A stretch of DNA of 64,000 nt from Nocardiopsis_B mangrovi (GTDB lineage: Bacteria; Actinomycetota; Actinomycetes; Streptosporangiales; Streptosporangiaceae): the NCBI RefSeq assembly GCF_042653925.1, contig NZ_JBHSFQ010000033.1, positions 9,194 to 73,193 of the forward strand. Direction: 5' to 3'. Below the pieces are notes generated by a model. The model saw nothing but the letters and a program-made list of their open reading frames with translations. It was not told the DNA's origin and ran no database searches. Positions 17,297-24,769 of this stretch are shown in pieces. The position numbers were made by a program, and so were the translations under genes. How positions within the stretch are numbered: position 1 is the first letter of the stretch; each line of letters opens with the position of its first letter.

Positions 17297-18279
17297 TCGC
17301 CGGCCGGGGGCGCGCCGGCGGCGATGTGGTCGCCGAGGTCCAGGTCCCGGTCGGCCAGCACACCGGCGCCGACCCAGGTCCCGTAGGTCTCCTGGAGCCG
17401 ATCGCCCAGCGCGGCGTCGACCGGGATCCGCTGGTAGGAGGTGTTGGACTCGGTCACCTGCTCGGCGATCGCCACCGTCTGGCCGGCGAAGCCCGCGTAG
17501 AACTCGGCGTAGTCGTCGGGGTGCTCGCGCCCCCACGCATAGCCGGCGTCGACGCGCTCGGCGTAGTCGGCCAGGGCCTCGGCCGTCGCGGGGTCGGCCA
17601 GAGCGTCCCCGGTGGCGCTGAGCACGTTGTATCCGGGGAGCAGGCCCTCTCCGTCGACCAGGACCCGGGCGCCGAGCTCTCCGCGGGCGCGCTCCAGGTA
17701 GACCCCCCAGGTCGCCCAGGCGTCGATACCGCCCGAGGAGAACGCCGTGCTGGCGTCCACGGGTGCCAGGAACGCCGGCCGGACCTGGTCGGCGTCCATC
17801 CCCTCCTCCTGGAGGGCGCGCAGGAGCAGGAAGTGGGCGATGCTGCCGCGCGTCGTCGGGGAGACCTCGGCGCCCTCCAGGTCGGCCAGGGACCGCGCGT
17901 CGCTGTCTTCTGGGACGACCAGCGCGGTGCCCTTGCCGTCGTTGGACCAGGCGGCGTAGACCTGGATGTCGGAGCCGCCGGCGATCGCGCTGACCGTGGG
18001 CGCGTCGGCGGCGCCGCCGACGTCGATGGCGTCGGCCTTGAGGGCTTCGTGCAGGTTGACCGCTGCCGCGTACTCCGACCATTCGATCTCGTAGGGCACG
18101 TCGTCGAGGAGCCCCGCCTCCTCCAGAAGCGCTCGGGTGGCCCCGGTCTGGTCGCCGACGCGCAGGGTGACCTGGGAGATGTCGTCGGCGGGTCCGGCCT
18201 CGGCCCCGCCGCAGGCGGTGGCCGCGAGGAGGAGGGACGCGGCGGCCGCGGCGGCCGCCGCCCGCTGGTGCAAGGTCAT
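17293..18279 (-). CDS. ssuA: sulfonate-type ABC transporter substrate-binding lipoprotein, SsuA-like
   Basis: Lipoprotein of 328 residues. Signal peptide with lipobox ATAC, lipidated Cys near residue 23. The mature part has the NMT1/SsuA-like fold: LRVGDQTGATRALLEEAGLL, GGAADAP, and SSGGIDAWATWG, where a Trp-rich hinge contacts the ligand in relatives. Start at 18279 is preferred because CAGGAG lies 8 nt upstream; ATG 18297 would add six residues. It begins the ssuACB-like transcript and is divergent from the IclR gene. Ligand presumably an aliphatic sulfonate or similar organosulfur anion. Confidence 0.87.
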   Translation of the reverse strand: MTLHQRAAAAAAAASLLLAATACGGAEAGPADDISQVTLRVGDQTGATRALLEEAGLLDDVPYEIEWSEYAAAVNLHEALKADAIDVGGAADAPTVSAIAGGSDIQVYAAWSNDGKGTALVVPEDSDARSLADLEGAEVSPTTRGSIAHFLLLRALQEEGMDADQVRPAFLAPVDASTAFSSGGIDAWATWGVYLERARGELGARVLVDGEGLLPGYNVLSATGDALADPATAEALADYAERVDAGYAWGREHPDDYAEFYAGFAGQTVAIAEQVTESNTSYQRIPVDAALGDRLQETYGTWVGAGVLADRDLDLGDHIAAGAPPAGE

Positions 18280-18311
18280 CGGACGGCTCCTGAGCATCGG
18301 GGCGGGGTCAT
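18276..18311 (-). other. 11-codon upstream ORF coupled to ssuA
   Basis: ATG at 18311 opens an 11-residue ORF (MTPPRCSGAVR) whose TGA overlaps the ssuA ATG in an ATGA arrangement. It contains a single Cys. It could couple translation or sense cysteine, but one Cys codon is weak evidence. Confidence 0.3.
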
Positions 18312-18327
18312 CCCGCCGCCAGTAGAT

Positions 18328-18391
18328 CCCACAATGAGGTTGACTGATCGCACGATACAGGAATACCTACTAAATCAGTCAAGATTGTGGG
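18328..18391. promoter_or_regulatory. overlapping face-to-face promoters inside a long inverted repeat (ssu / iclR)
   Basis: Arms cccacaat...tgactgat (18328-18348) and its near-perfect inverse (18374-18391) enclose both promoters. Rightward: TTGACT 18340-18345, with TACCTA about 18 bp on (18364-18369), toward the IclR gene. Leftward: TTGACT 18382-18377, 17-bp spacer, TGTATC 18359-18354, toward ssuA. The -35 hexamers lie in the arms, so one symmetrical protein bound there would control both directions, and the two polymerases cannot bind at once. Confidence 0.65.
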
Positions 18392-18451
18392 TTGAATCGG
18401 CGTGCGGCCCGCGCGCTGCGCCGGGTCCTTCTGAGAGCGAGACTGGAGACC

Positions 18452-19228
18452 ATGACCACCGACACCTCCGAACCGACGGCCGCCCGGTCCCGCACCGGGA
18501 CGCAGTCGGTGGACCGCGCGATCGCGATCCTGCGCTGCTTCGAACAGGCCCCCACGCTCACCCCGACCCAGGCCGCCCACCGACTCGACCTGACCGTGAG
18601 CACCGCACACCGGCTGATGCGCGCCCTCAGCGAGACCGGCCTGCTGGGCCGCGACCCGGCGACGGAGAGCTACCACCTCGGCGTCACCACGGCCGTCCTC
18701 GGCCGGGTCGCGCTGGAGCGCCTGGGTGCCACCGCGATGCGGCCGGCGCTGGAGGCGCTGCGCGACGCCACGGGGGAGTCGGTCACCCTGGGCGTGCGCT
18801 CGGGGGACGAGGTCGCGATCCTGATGCAGTCCCCCTCGCCGCAGCCGCTGCGCTACGACCAGCACCCCGGCGCCCGCAACCCCGCCCACGTCTGCTCCAT
18901 GGGCAAGGCGCTCCTGGCGTTCGGGGACCCCTCCCTCTCCCGGCCCGAGCCCTACCCGCGCTACACCGATGCCACCATCACCACCCGCGCCGGACTCGAC
19001 GCGGAACTGGCCCGGGTGCGCGAGCGCGGCTACGCGCTCGCCGACCAGGAGCGCGTCGCGGGCGTCCGGGCCATCGCCGCACCGGTGCGCGACGCCTCGG
19101 GCGGGGTCTTCGCGGCCGTCGCCCTCCAGGTGCCCAGCGTCCGGTTCGGCGACGACCGCCTGGCGGAGCTGGCGGTCGCGGTGACGGAGGCGGCCGCCCG
19201 GCTCTCCGCCCTGCTCGGGGCGGACTGA
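18452..19228 (+). CDS. IclR-family transcriptional regulator
   Basis: Regulator of 258 residues. N-terminal winged HTH: QSVDRAIAILRCF, then TPTQAAHRLDLTVSTAHRLM. The C-terminal effector domain has the typical SMGKALLAF and GYALADQERVAGVRAIAAPV segments. ATG at 18452 follows TGGAGA; an upstream in-frame ATG (18392) would fall inside the inverted repeat and promoter. It sits between the SsuABC operon and the SsuD-like monooxygenase and is the natural regulator of both. The shared GTCAAGAT element in both intergenic regions supports this. Confidence 0.88.
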   Translation: MTTDTSEPTAARSRTGTQSVDRAIAILRCFEQAPTLTPTQAAHRLDLTVSTAHRLMRALSETGLLGRDPATESYHLGVTTAVLGRVALERLGATAMRPALEALRDATGESVTLGVRSGDEVAILMQSPSPQPLRYDQHPGARNPAHVCSMGKALLAFGDPSLSRPEPYPRYTDATITTRAGLDAELARVRERGYALADQERVAGVRAIAAPVRDASGGVFAAVALQVPSVRFGDDRLAELAVAVTEAAARLSALLGAD

Positions 19229-19290
19229 CCCGGCGCGGCCGCCGCGGGCCCCGGCGACCGCCCGGAACCGGCCCCCGGGAGGACGGCGCG

Positions 19291-20400
19291 TCAGGCCGGC
19301 GCCGCCCGCCGGTGCGCCAGCTCGGCGCGGACCAGCGGGAGCAGGTCGCGCCCGTAGGCCACGGCGTCCTCCAGCGGGTCGTAGCCGCGGATGAGGACGG
19401 TCGTCACACCGATGTCGACGTAGTCGAGCAGGGCCCGTGCCACGGTCTCGGGGCTGCCCACCAGAGCGGTGGAGTTCCCCGCGGCGCCGGTGGCCCTGGC
19501 CGTGGCCGTCCACAGCGCCCGGTCGTGGACCTCTCCCCGGTCGGCGGCGGCGAGGAGGCGCCGCGATCCCTCTCCGGACTCCCGCCCGAGGATGTAGGGG
19601 GCGCTGCCGTTGCCCGAGGGCGGAACCGCGCCGCCCTCGATCGCGCCCAGGATCGAACGGGCCCGTTCCCACGCCTCCTCGTCGGTGCGGCCCAGGATGG
19701 GACGGAAGGACACCGAGAACCCGACCTCCCCGGGGTCGCGGCCGGCCTTCCCTGCGGAGGCGCGCACCGCGGCGATCTGCTCGGCGGTCTCCTTCAGCGG
19801 CTCGCCCCACAGCGCGTAGACGTCGGCGTGCCGGCCGCCCACGCGGTAGGCGTCGGCGGAGGAGCCGCCGAAGTAGATGGGCACCCGCGGCCGGGAGAAC
19901 GTGGGCACCTGCGATAGCGCCCCGTTCACCGTGTAGAACTCGCCCGAGAAGTCGAACGGATCGGTCGCCGCCCAGGTGCGCTTGACGACGTCGAGGTATT
20001 CGTCGGTGCGGCGGTAGCGGGTCTCCTTGTCGGTGTGGTCGCCGTCGCGCCGCTGCTCGGTGTCGCTGGCCCCGCTGATGATGTGCACGGCCACCCGGCC
20101 CTCGGTGAACTGGTCGAGGGTGGCGATCTTGCGCGCCCACACCGTCGGCGCGATGAAGCCGGGCCGGTGGGCGATGAGGAATCCGAGCCGCTCGGTGTGG
20201 GCGGCGGCGTAGGCCGCGACCGCGAACCCGTCGGCGTCCCAGGAGTGGTAGCCGATGAGGACCCGGTCGAAGCCGGCCTCCTCGTGCGCCTGCGCGAAGC
20301 GCCGCGTGTAGCCGCGGTCGAGGAGGGGACCGCGCCGCTTGCGGATCTCGGACTGGTCGGACGTCCGGATCATGCCGATGAACTCGACCATACTCACCAT
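19291..20400 (-). CDS. ssuD: LLM-class flavin-dependent monooxygenase, SsuD-like alkanesulfonate monooxygenase
   Basis: Enzyme of 369 residues, close to SsuD length, expected to use reduced flavin and oxygen to release sulfite from a sulfonate. Family segments: GFDRVLIGYHSWDADGF, RPGFIAPTVWARKIATLDQF, HIISGASDTEQRRDGD with the typical G-D-H/Y-x-x-KxxRYxRTDEYL region, and GGSSADAYRVGGRHADVY. Start 20400 or 20391 (both Met in frame); no strong ribosome-binding site. It has its own promoter divergent from the cupin operon. Exact substrate range unknown; MsuD- or dimethylsulfone-type enzymes are alternatives. Confidence 0.86.
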   Translation of the reverse strand: MVSMVEFIGMIRTSDQSEIRKRRGPLLDRGYTRRFAQAHEEAGFDRVLIGYHSWDADGFAVAAYAAAHTERLGFLIAHRPGFIAPTVWARKIATLDQFTEGRVAVHIISGASDTEQRRDGDHTDKETRYRRTDEYLDVVKRTWAATDPFDFSGEFYTVNGALSQVPTFSRPRVPIYFGGSSADAYRVGGRHADVYALWGEPLKETAEQIAAVRASAGKAGRDPGEVGFSVSFRPILGRTDEEAWERARSILGAIEGGAVPPSGNGSAPYILGRESGEGSRRLLAAADRGEVHDRALWTATARATGAAGNSTALVGSPETVARALLDYVDIGVTTVLIRGYDPLEDAVAYGRDLLPLVRAELAHRRAAPA

Positions 20401-20426
20401 CCCATATTGCGCGAAGAAGCATCCAT

Positions 20427-20455
20427 AATGTAGTAATTCCTAGTAACTAGGTCAA
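20427..20455 (-). promoter_or_regulatory. ssuD promoter with operator dyad in the spacer
   Basis: On the minus strand, TTGACC (20455-20450), a 17-bp spacer and TACATT (20432-20427). The dyad cctagt-a-actagg (20439-20451) overlaps the -35 and fills most of the spacer, so a bound regulator would block polymerase. The adjacent GTCAAGAT (20451-20458) also occurs in the ssuA/iclR region (18379-18386). Confidence 0.6.
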
Positions 20456-20485
20456 GATAGTAGACTAAACGGATCGGAGCCCGCG

Positions 20486-21010
20486 GTGACGAGTGAGACG
20501 TGCGGCGGCACCCCCCTCTCCCCTGACCACGCGCACGGCAACGGCGTCTGGCACGGACGCCTGGAGCACATCCCGGCGAGCGCGGTCAGCGGCGACACCG
20601 GCCAGACCTCCGGGATGCGCCGTTTCGAGGCGATCTCGGGCACGACCGTGGGCTCGCGCAAGATCTGGATGGGGCAGACCCACGTCGGCCCCACGACCAA
20701 CTCCGGCGACCACCACCACGGCGAGGCCGAAACGGCGATCTACGTGGTCTCCGGCCACCCCTCGTTCGTCTTCGCCGACGGCGACGACGAGGTCCGCATC
20801 GACACCGGGCCGGGCGACTACATCTTCGTCCCGCCCTATGTCCCCCACCGCGAGGAGAACCCCTCCCCCGACGAGGAGGCCGTCGTGGTCATCGGCCGCA
20901 GCACCCAGGAAGGGATCGTGGTCAACCTGCCCAGCCTGTGGTCGACCGAGGGGATCCCGGCCGGCGCGGCGGACGGCGGCGACCGCGGCACGGAACAGGA
21001 GGCCAGATGA
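20486..21010 (+). CDS. cupin-domain protein in the organosulfur cluster
   Basis: Protein of 174 residues, single cupin barrel. Cupin motif 1 is GDHHHGEAETAIYVVSG (three His and a Glu as metal ligands) and motif 2 is GPGDYIFVPPYVPHRE. GTG at 20486 follows CGGAGCC. It heads a three-gene unit with the DsbA-like protein (4-bp overlap) and flavin reductase. Metal-dependent dioxygenase, isomerase or sensor roles are all possible; placement beside an SsuD-like enzyme suggests it acts on an organosulfur intermediate or product. Confidence 0.82.
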   Translation: MTSETCGGTPLSPDHAHGNGVWHGRLEHIPASAVSGDTGQTSGMRRFEAISGTTVGSRKIWMGQTHVGPTTNSGDHHHGEAETAIYVVSGHPSFVFADGDDEVRIDTGPGDYIFVPPYVPHREENPSPDEEAVVVIGRSTQEGIVVNLPSLWSTEGIPAGAADGGDRGTEQEAR

Positions 21011-21921
21011 GCGCCCACGCCCCGGTGTCCGTCACCGAGTACACCGACCCCGGGTGCGTCGTCGCCTGGGCGAGCGAACCGCGGCTCCGGCTGCTGCGGC
21101 TGCGCTACGGGCACCTGGTGGACTGGCGCCGGGTCTTCGGCCTGCAGATCGCCGACGCCCTCGCGACCGACCCCGGTTTCCACCCCGAGAGGTCGGCTCA
21201 GGCCCACCTGGAGCGCTGGACGGAGGTCGCCCGCGCCACCGGCGCCCCCATCACCGGGCACCTGCACTGGACGCACCGCTCCACCGGCCCGGCGAGCCGG
21301 GCCGTGATCAGCGCGCGGCGCCAGGGCCCGGTGGTCGCGGACCGTGTCCTGCGCCGCCTGCGGGAAGCCCTCTACCTGGACGGACGGCCCGCGGACAGCC
21401 CCGGACGGCTGCGCGGCGCGCTCGCCGGCGTCCCCGGGCTCGACATCGGCGGGCTCCTGGCCGGCCTCGACACCGACCGCGCACACTCGGTGCTGCGCGC
21501 GGAGGCCGCCGAGGCGCGGCGCGTGCACCCGGCCACCGGACAGGCCGCCCGGGCCGGCTCCACCCCTTATCCGGGCCCGCCGGTGGCCGACGGAGCGGAG
21601 CACCGGTACGCCTTTCCGACACTGCTGTTCTCCTCCGCCGGGCGCACCGTGGTGCTGCCCGGGTACCGCTCCGTCGAGGAGTACGAGGCGGCGCTGTCGG
21701 ACCTGTGGCCCGGTATCACCGAGGAGGCCCGCCCCCTTCCGTCCGCCGAGGAGCTGCTGGCGGCCCACGGCACGCTCACCGGCCCCGAGGTCGACCTGCT
21801 CGCCGGGGGCCGCCCGCCCCGAGGCGCGCTGCGCACACCCACCGCCAACGGCGACGTCTGGCGCCCGGCAGCGGACCCCGCCGCGGCACCGGCACGGAGC
21901 GCGGAGGGCGCCGCCCGGTGA
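21007..21921 (+). CDS. DsbA/FrnE-like thioredoxin-fold protein with single active-site Cys
   Basis: Protein of 304 residues. The N-terminus TEYTDPGCVVAWASEPRLR aligns with FrnE/DsbA proteins, where the motif is CPWC or CxxC. Here the second cysteine is Ala (CVVA), so dithiol oxidation is unlikely, while a glutathione- or mycothiol-transferase-like or isomerase role is possible. Helical insertion domain in the middle (ALYLDGRPADSPGRL) and a FPTLLFSSAGRTVVLPG segment follow. ATGA overlap with the cupin gene. The C-terminal 40 residues are low-complexity Ala/Pro. Confidence 0.75.
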   Translation: MSAHAPVSVTEYTDPGCVVAWASEPRLRLLRLRYGHLVDWRRVFGLQIADALATDPGFHPERSAQAHLERWTEVARATGAPITGHLHWTHRSTGPASRAVISARRQGPVVADRVLRRLREALYLDGRPADSPGRLRGALAGVPGLDIGGLLAGLDTDRAHSVLRAEAAEARRVHPATGQAARAGSTPYPGPPVADGAEHRYAFPTLLFSSAGRTVVLPGYRSVEEYEAALSDLWPGITEEARPLPSAEELLAAHGTLTGPEVDLLAGGRPPRGALRTPTANGDVWRPAADPAAAPARSAEGAAR

Positions 21922-21964
21922 CCGAACCGAGCCCCCGCCGGGGCGTACGAGAAAGCGAGGCGCC

Positions 21965-22537
21965 ATGACCAGGCCCGCACGGACACGCGAACCATCGGCC
22001 CCCGCCGCCCCGCGCCGGCCCGGCTCCCCACCCGGGACTCCCCCGGGCGACCGCCCCGACGTCGGCGCGGACGAGTTCCGCCGCGCCCTTGGCGCCCACC
22101 CGGCCGGAGTGGTGGTGGTCACCGCCGACGACGGCGGACACCCCGTGGGGCTGACCGCGACCTCGTTCACCAGCGTCAGCCTCGCCCCGCCGCTGGTGGC
22201 GTTCTACGTCGCGGCGTCGTCGTCCACCTGGCCGCGACTGCGGGGCGCCGGGCACTTCGCCGTCAACCTGCTCACCGAGGACCAGCGCGAGGTGGCCGCG
22301 CGCTTCGCCCGCCGCGGCGACCGGTTCGCCCCGCCCACCGAGTGGACCCGGGGGCCCGACGGAACCCCGCTGCTCGGCGGGGCGGCGGCCCACCTGTCCT
22401 GCCGCCTGCACCGGATTGAGGAGGTCGGCGACCACTGGCTCGTCGTCGGCCGGGTCCGCACCGCCGACGTGCACAGCGCCGCCCGCCCCCTCCTCTACCA
22501 CCAGGGCGCATTCGGCGGACTCCGGCCGCTCCCCTGA
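21965..22537 (+). CDS. flavin reductase (FMN-binding split-barrel)
   Basis: Protein of 190 residues of the flavin_reduct family that supplies reduced FMN to two-component monooxygenases. Motifs: FRRALGAHPAGVVVVTA, then GLTATSFTSVSLAPPLVAF (flavin phosphate-binding region), and HFAVNLLTEDQ. The first 35 residues are a Pro/Ala-rich tail. It lies 43 bp after the DsbA-like gene with GAAAGCGAGG upstream. Its obvious partner is the SsuD-like enzyme encoded divergently at 19291, making it functionally equivalent to SsuE although from a different reductase family. Confidence 0.87.
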   Translation: MTRPARTREPSAPAAPRRPGSPPGTPPGDRPDVGADEFRRALGAHPAGVVVVTADDGGHPVGLTATSFTSVSLAPPLVAFYVAASSSTWPRLRGAGHFAVNLLTEDQREVAARFARRGDRFAPPTEWTRGPDGTPLLGGAAAHLSCRLHRIEEVGDHWLVVGRVRTADVHSAARPLLYHQGAFGGLRPLP

Positions 22538-22582
22538 GCGCGCGCCCACCGGGCGGCGGATGTGCCGCCCGGCAGGGGCGGG

Positions 22583-22866
22583 GACACGCAGCGCGGCGAC
22601 AAGGCCCTCGGCTCGGTCGCCGACCGGCTGGGCATCACAGGGGAGGAACCGCTGGAACGCACCGTCCCCGACTTCGGCCTGAGCCGGGACGGGACCCGGA
22701 CCGACCTGCTGGGCGGGCACCCGGTCACCTTGGCCCTTGGAGCAGGACGGCGGCCGCCTGGCGCTGATCCTGTCCAAGGCCCTGATGCCGGCCGGGGGAC
22801 GGCGCCATCGAGGACGCGAGCATCACCGGCCGGATCCGCCGCGGACCGGACGGCCGGAAGGTCTCC
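22583..22866 (+). pseudogene. degraded DUF4132-like gene remnant
   Basis: Three short homologous blocks lie in three frames: LGSVADRLGITGEEP with VPDFGLSRDGTRT (22590-22720), GRLALILSKALM (about 22740-22785) and DGAIEDASITGRIRRG (22798-22845). The first and third resemble segments of large DUF4132/MolR-type actinobacterial proteins normally several hundred residues apart. The frame changes and short spacing show internal deletions and frameshifts. No start codon or ribosome-binding site is preserved. I read it as the relic of a longer gene; family assignment is from memory of motifs only. Confidence 0.5.
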
Positions 22867-23260
22867 CGCGGCGGCTCCCCGACCGGCGGCCCCCGGAAGG
22901 TCCGATCACGGCCGGACGGGGGCCGCACGGTTCCCCGGCGGCCCCGCCGAAGCCGCCCGTTCCGGCGAGGGTCATGCCGCCCGCGGGCCGGTGCCGCATG
23001 CGAAGTCCCCAATTTCCTGAAACCATTTCCACCGCATTTGACGGGCGACACGGTCGGATATTGGGAGTCGTCCGGCTCATACCGGTTTGGCACGCCCTTC
23101 ATCCGATCGAATTCGATGAATTGCATTTCTTTTCTCGGATTATGCGGGTACGCTGCACGGAAGCGTCGGGTGCGTCCGATGAATGGGGGAATGCCGATCG
23201 CCTCAGCGCGTTCGTGACCGGTCGCAAGGCCGCCACCCCGGTGGCGGGAAAGGTGGGACG
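22867..23260. promoter_or_regulatory. AT-richer intergenic region upstream of glycosyltransferase gene
   Basis: No gene supported. Composition shifts from the surrounding very high GC to A/T-rich around 23000-23160, consistent with promoter DNA or foreign origin. A 12-bp perfect palindrome atcgaattcgat lies at 23106-23117. A GGGAAAGG ribosome-binding site precedes the TTG start at 23261. Confidence 0.4.
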
Positions 23261-24664
23261 TTGGTCAAACTCGCACTCGTCTGCGGAGACGGACTCCCCG
23301 TCAGCGGTCTCCTCACCGTCTTCCGCAATGTCGTGACCCGTTTTCACGGGAAACCGGTCCCCGAAGAGCCCATCCCCGCCGACCTCGGCTACTCATGGCG
23401 CCCCGACAAGCCGGCCTTCTTTCCCGGCGGTGCCGGACCGGGCGCCTACCCTCCCTGGCTCGACGTGAGCCGGGCCCTCCCCTGCGCGGAGCCGGAACTC
23501 GCCGCCGAGCTCCTCGACATACGGTCCCGCGTCGCCCGGGCGGACGGTCTCGACCCCGCGGAGAAGGCACACCTGCACCGGCGCATCGAGGCTCTGGCCG
23601 CCCCTTACGAGTCGTACTTTCGCGAATGGCTCGACGAGCACGGCACGGACTGGGTGGTGGCCGTCAACATGACCCTGTCCGACGCCGTTCCGGTGACGCT
23701 GGCCCTCCACCGGGCCGCGGCGCGGCGCTGGGGCGGCGGACGGCCCGGCGGGGTCCTCTTCTGGGACCACGACCTGTTCGGCAGCTGCGCCGTGCACGAG
23801 GACGGCGAACGGCTCTATCCCCCCTCCCCCAACGAGTTCACGCCGTTGCCGGGCCGCCACCCCGCACACCGCTGGGCGGTGGTGTCGGAGGCGCTGCGCG
23901 ACGAGGCGTGCGGATACCCCACCCCGCTGGAACCCGTCACCGTCCCCAACGTGCTCCCCGAATCTCCCCCCGAGGCGCTGGAGGACCGCCACGCGGAGTT
24001 CCTGGAACAGATCGGCGCCGCACCGGGACAGCCCCTGCTCCTGGTCCCCGTCCGCGTCTTCAGGGTCAAAGGGGTGGAGATCTCGATCCGGCTCTTCTCC
24101 CGCATAAGGCAGCTGAGCAGGGAGCACGGACGGCCGGAACCCCTCCTGCTGGTCTTCGGAGACCTCGGTGAGGACCCCGACTACACGAAGGAGGTCCTCG
24201 ACGCGGCCCGGCACGAGGAGGTCCTGGACCATGTGCGGTTCCTGGACGGGGTACCCCTCCAGAGCCACCGGGCGGCGGACCGCCTCTGGCACCTCGACGA
24301 GGTCGACCTCCTGCGCGTGGGCGCCGCCACCGGCGGAGGGGTGCTCTTCACGCCGAACCGCCCGGACGTGGAGACCGTGGGCCTGGGGCCGGCGCTCGCC
24401 ACCATCGCGGGCATTCCCAGTGCGGTCGGCGACTTCAACGCCTTCGGCGACATCTACGGCGACGCGTTCCTGTGCGCACGCCTGCCCGGGGACGGCGATC
24501 CGCGGGAGACGGCCGAGGAGATGCTCGGACTCATGCGCGCCCGGGCGGACGGCGAACAGTGGTTCACCGAGGGGATGCGGCGGAACCGGAAGCGGATCGA
24601 CGCCCACTTCCCCGCCGGACCGTGGCGACGGCTCTGGGACGAATTGGCCGCCGAAGGCTCCTGA
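23261..24664 (+). CDS. GT-B-like glycosyltransferase family protein
   Basis: Protein of 467 residues. The N-terminus LVKLALVCGDGLPVSGLLTV looks like the first strand and Gly-rich loop of a GT4-type GT-B enzyme. The middle has a VLFWDHDLFGSCAVHE segment and LLVPVRVFRVKGVEISI, a position where GT4 proteins bind the donor. A C-terminal segment GLGPALATIAGIPSAVGDFNA would carry the usual acceptor/donor-domain loop, though the canonical EX7E pattern is not clear. TTG at 23261 is chosen for its ribosome-binding site and the fold start; ATG 23183 is possible. Acceptor and donor unknown; no other polysaccharide genes adjoin it. Confidence 0.65.
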   Translation: MVKLALVCGDGLPVSGLLTVFRNVVTRFHGKPVPEEPIPADLGYSWRPDKPAFFPGGAGPGAYPPWLDVSRALPCAEPELAAELLDIRSRVARADGLDPAEKAHLHRRIEALAAPYESYFREWLDEHGTDWVVAVNMTLSDAVPVTLALHRAAARRWGGGRPGGVLFWDHDLFGSCAVHEDGERLYPPSPNEFTPLPGRHPAHRWAVVSEALRDEACGYPTPLEPVTVPNVLPESPPEALEDRHAEFLEQIGAAPGQPLLLVPVRVFRVKGVEISIRLFSRIRQLSREHGRPEPLLLVFGDLGEDPDYTKEVLDAARHEEVLDHVRFLDGVPLQSHRAADRLWHLDEVDLLRVGAATGGGVLFTPNRPDVETVGLGPALATIAGIPSAVGDFNAFGDIYGDAFLCARLPGDGDPRETAEEMLGLMRARADGEQWFTEGMRRNRKRIDAHFPAGPWRRLWDELAAEGS

Positions 24665-24732
24665 CCGGATGTCCGAGCCCGCCCGTCCGTGGCACCGGCC
24701 GCGGCCCCGGCGCCGCCGGCGAGTGGCCGCCG

Positions 24733-24765
24733 CCGGCCCGGCCCCCTGCTCGGGAGCCGGGCCGG
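24733..24765. terminator. bidirectional terminator between convergent genes
   Basis: Perfect 10-bp stem (ccggcccggc / gccgggccgg) with a 13-nt loop, between the glycosyltransferase stop and the convergent permease stop at 24770. Confidence 0.7.
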
Positions 24766-24769
24766 TCGG

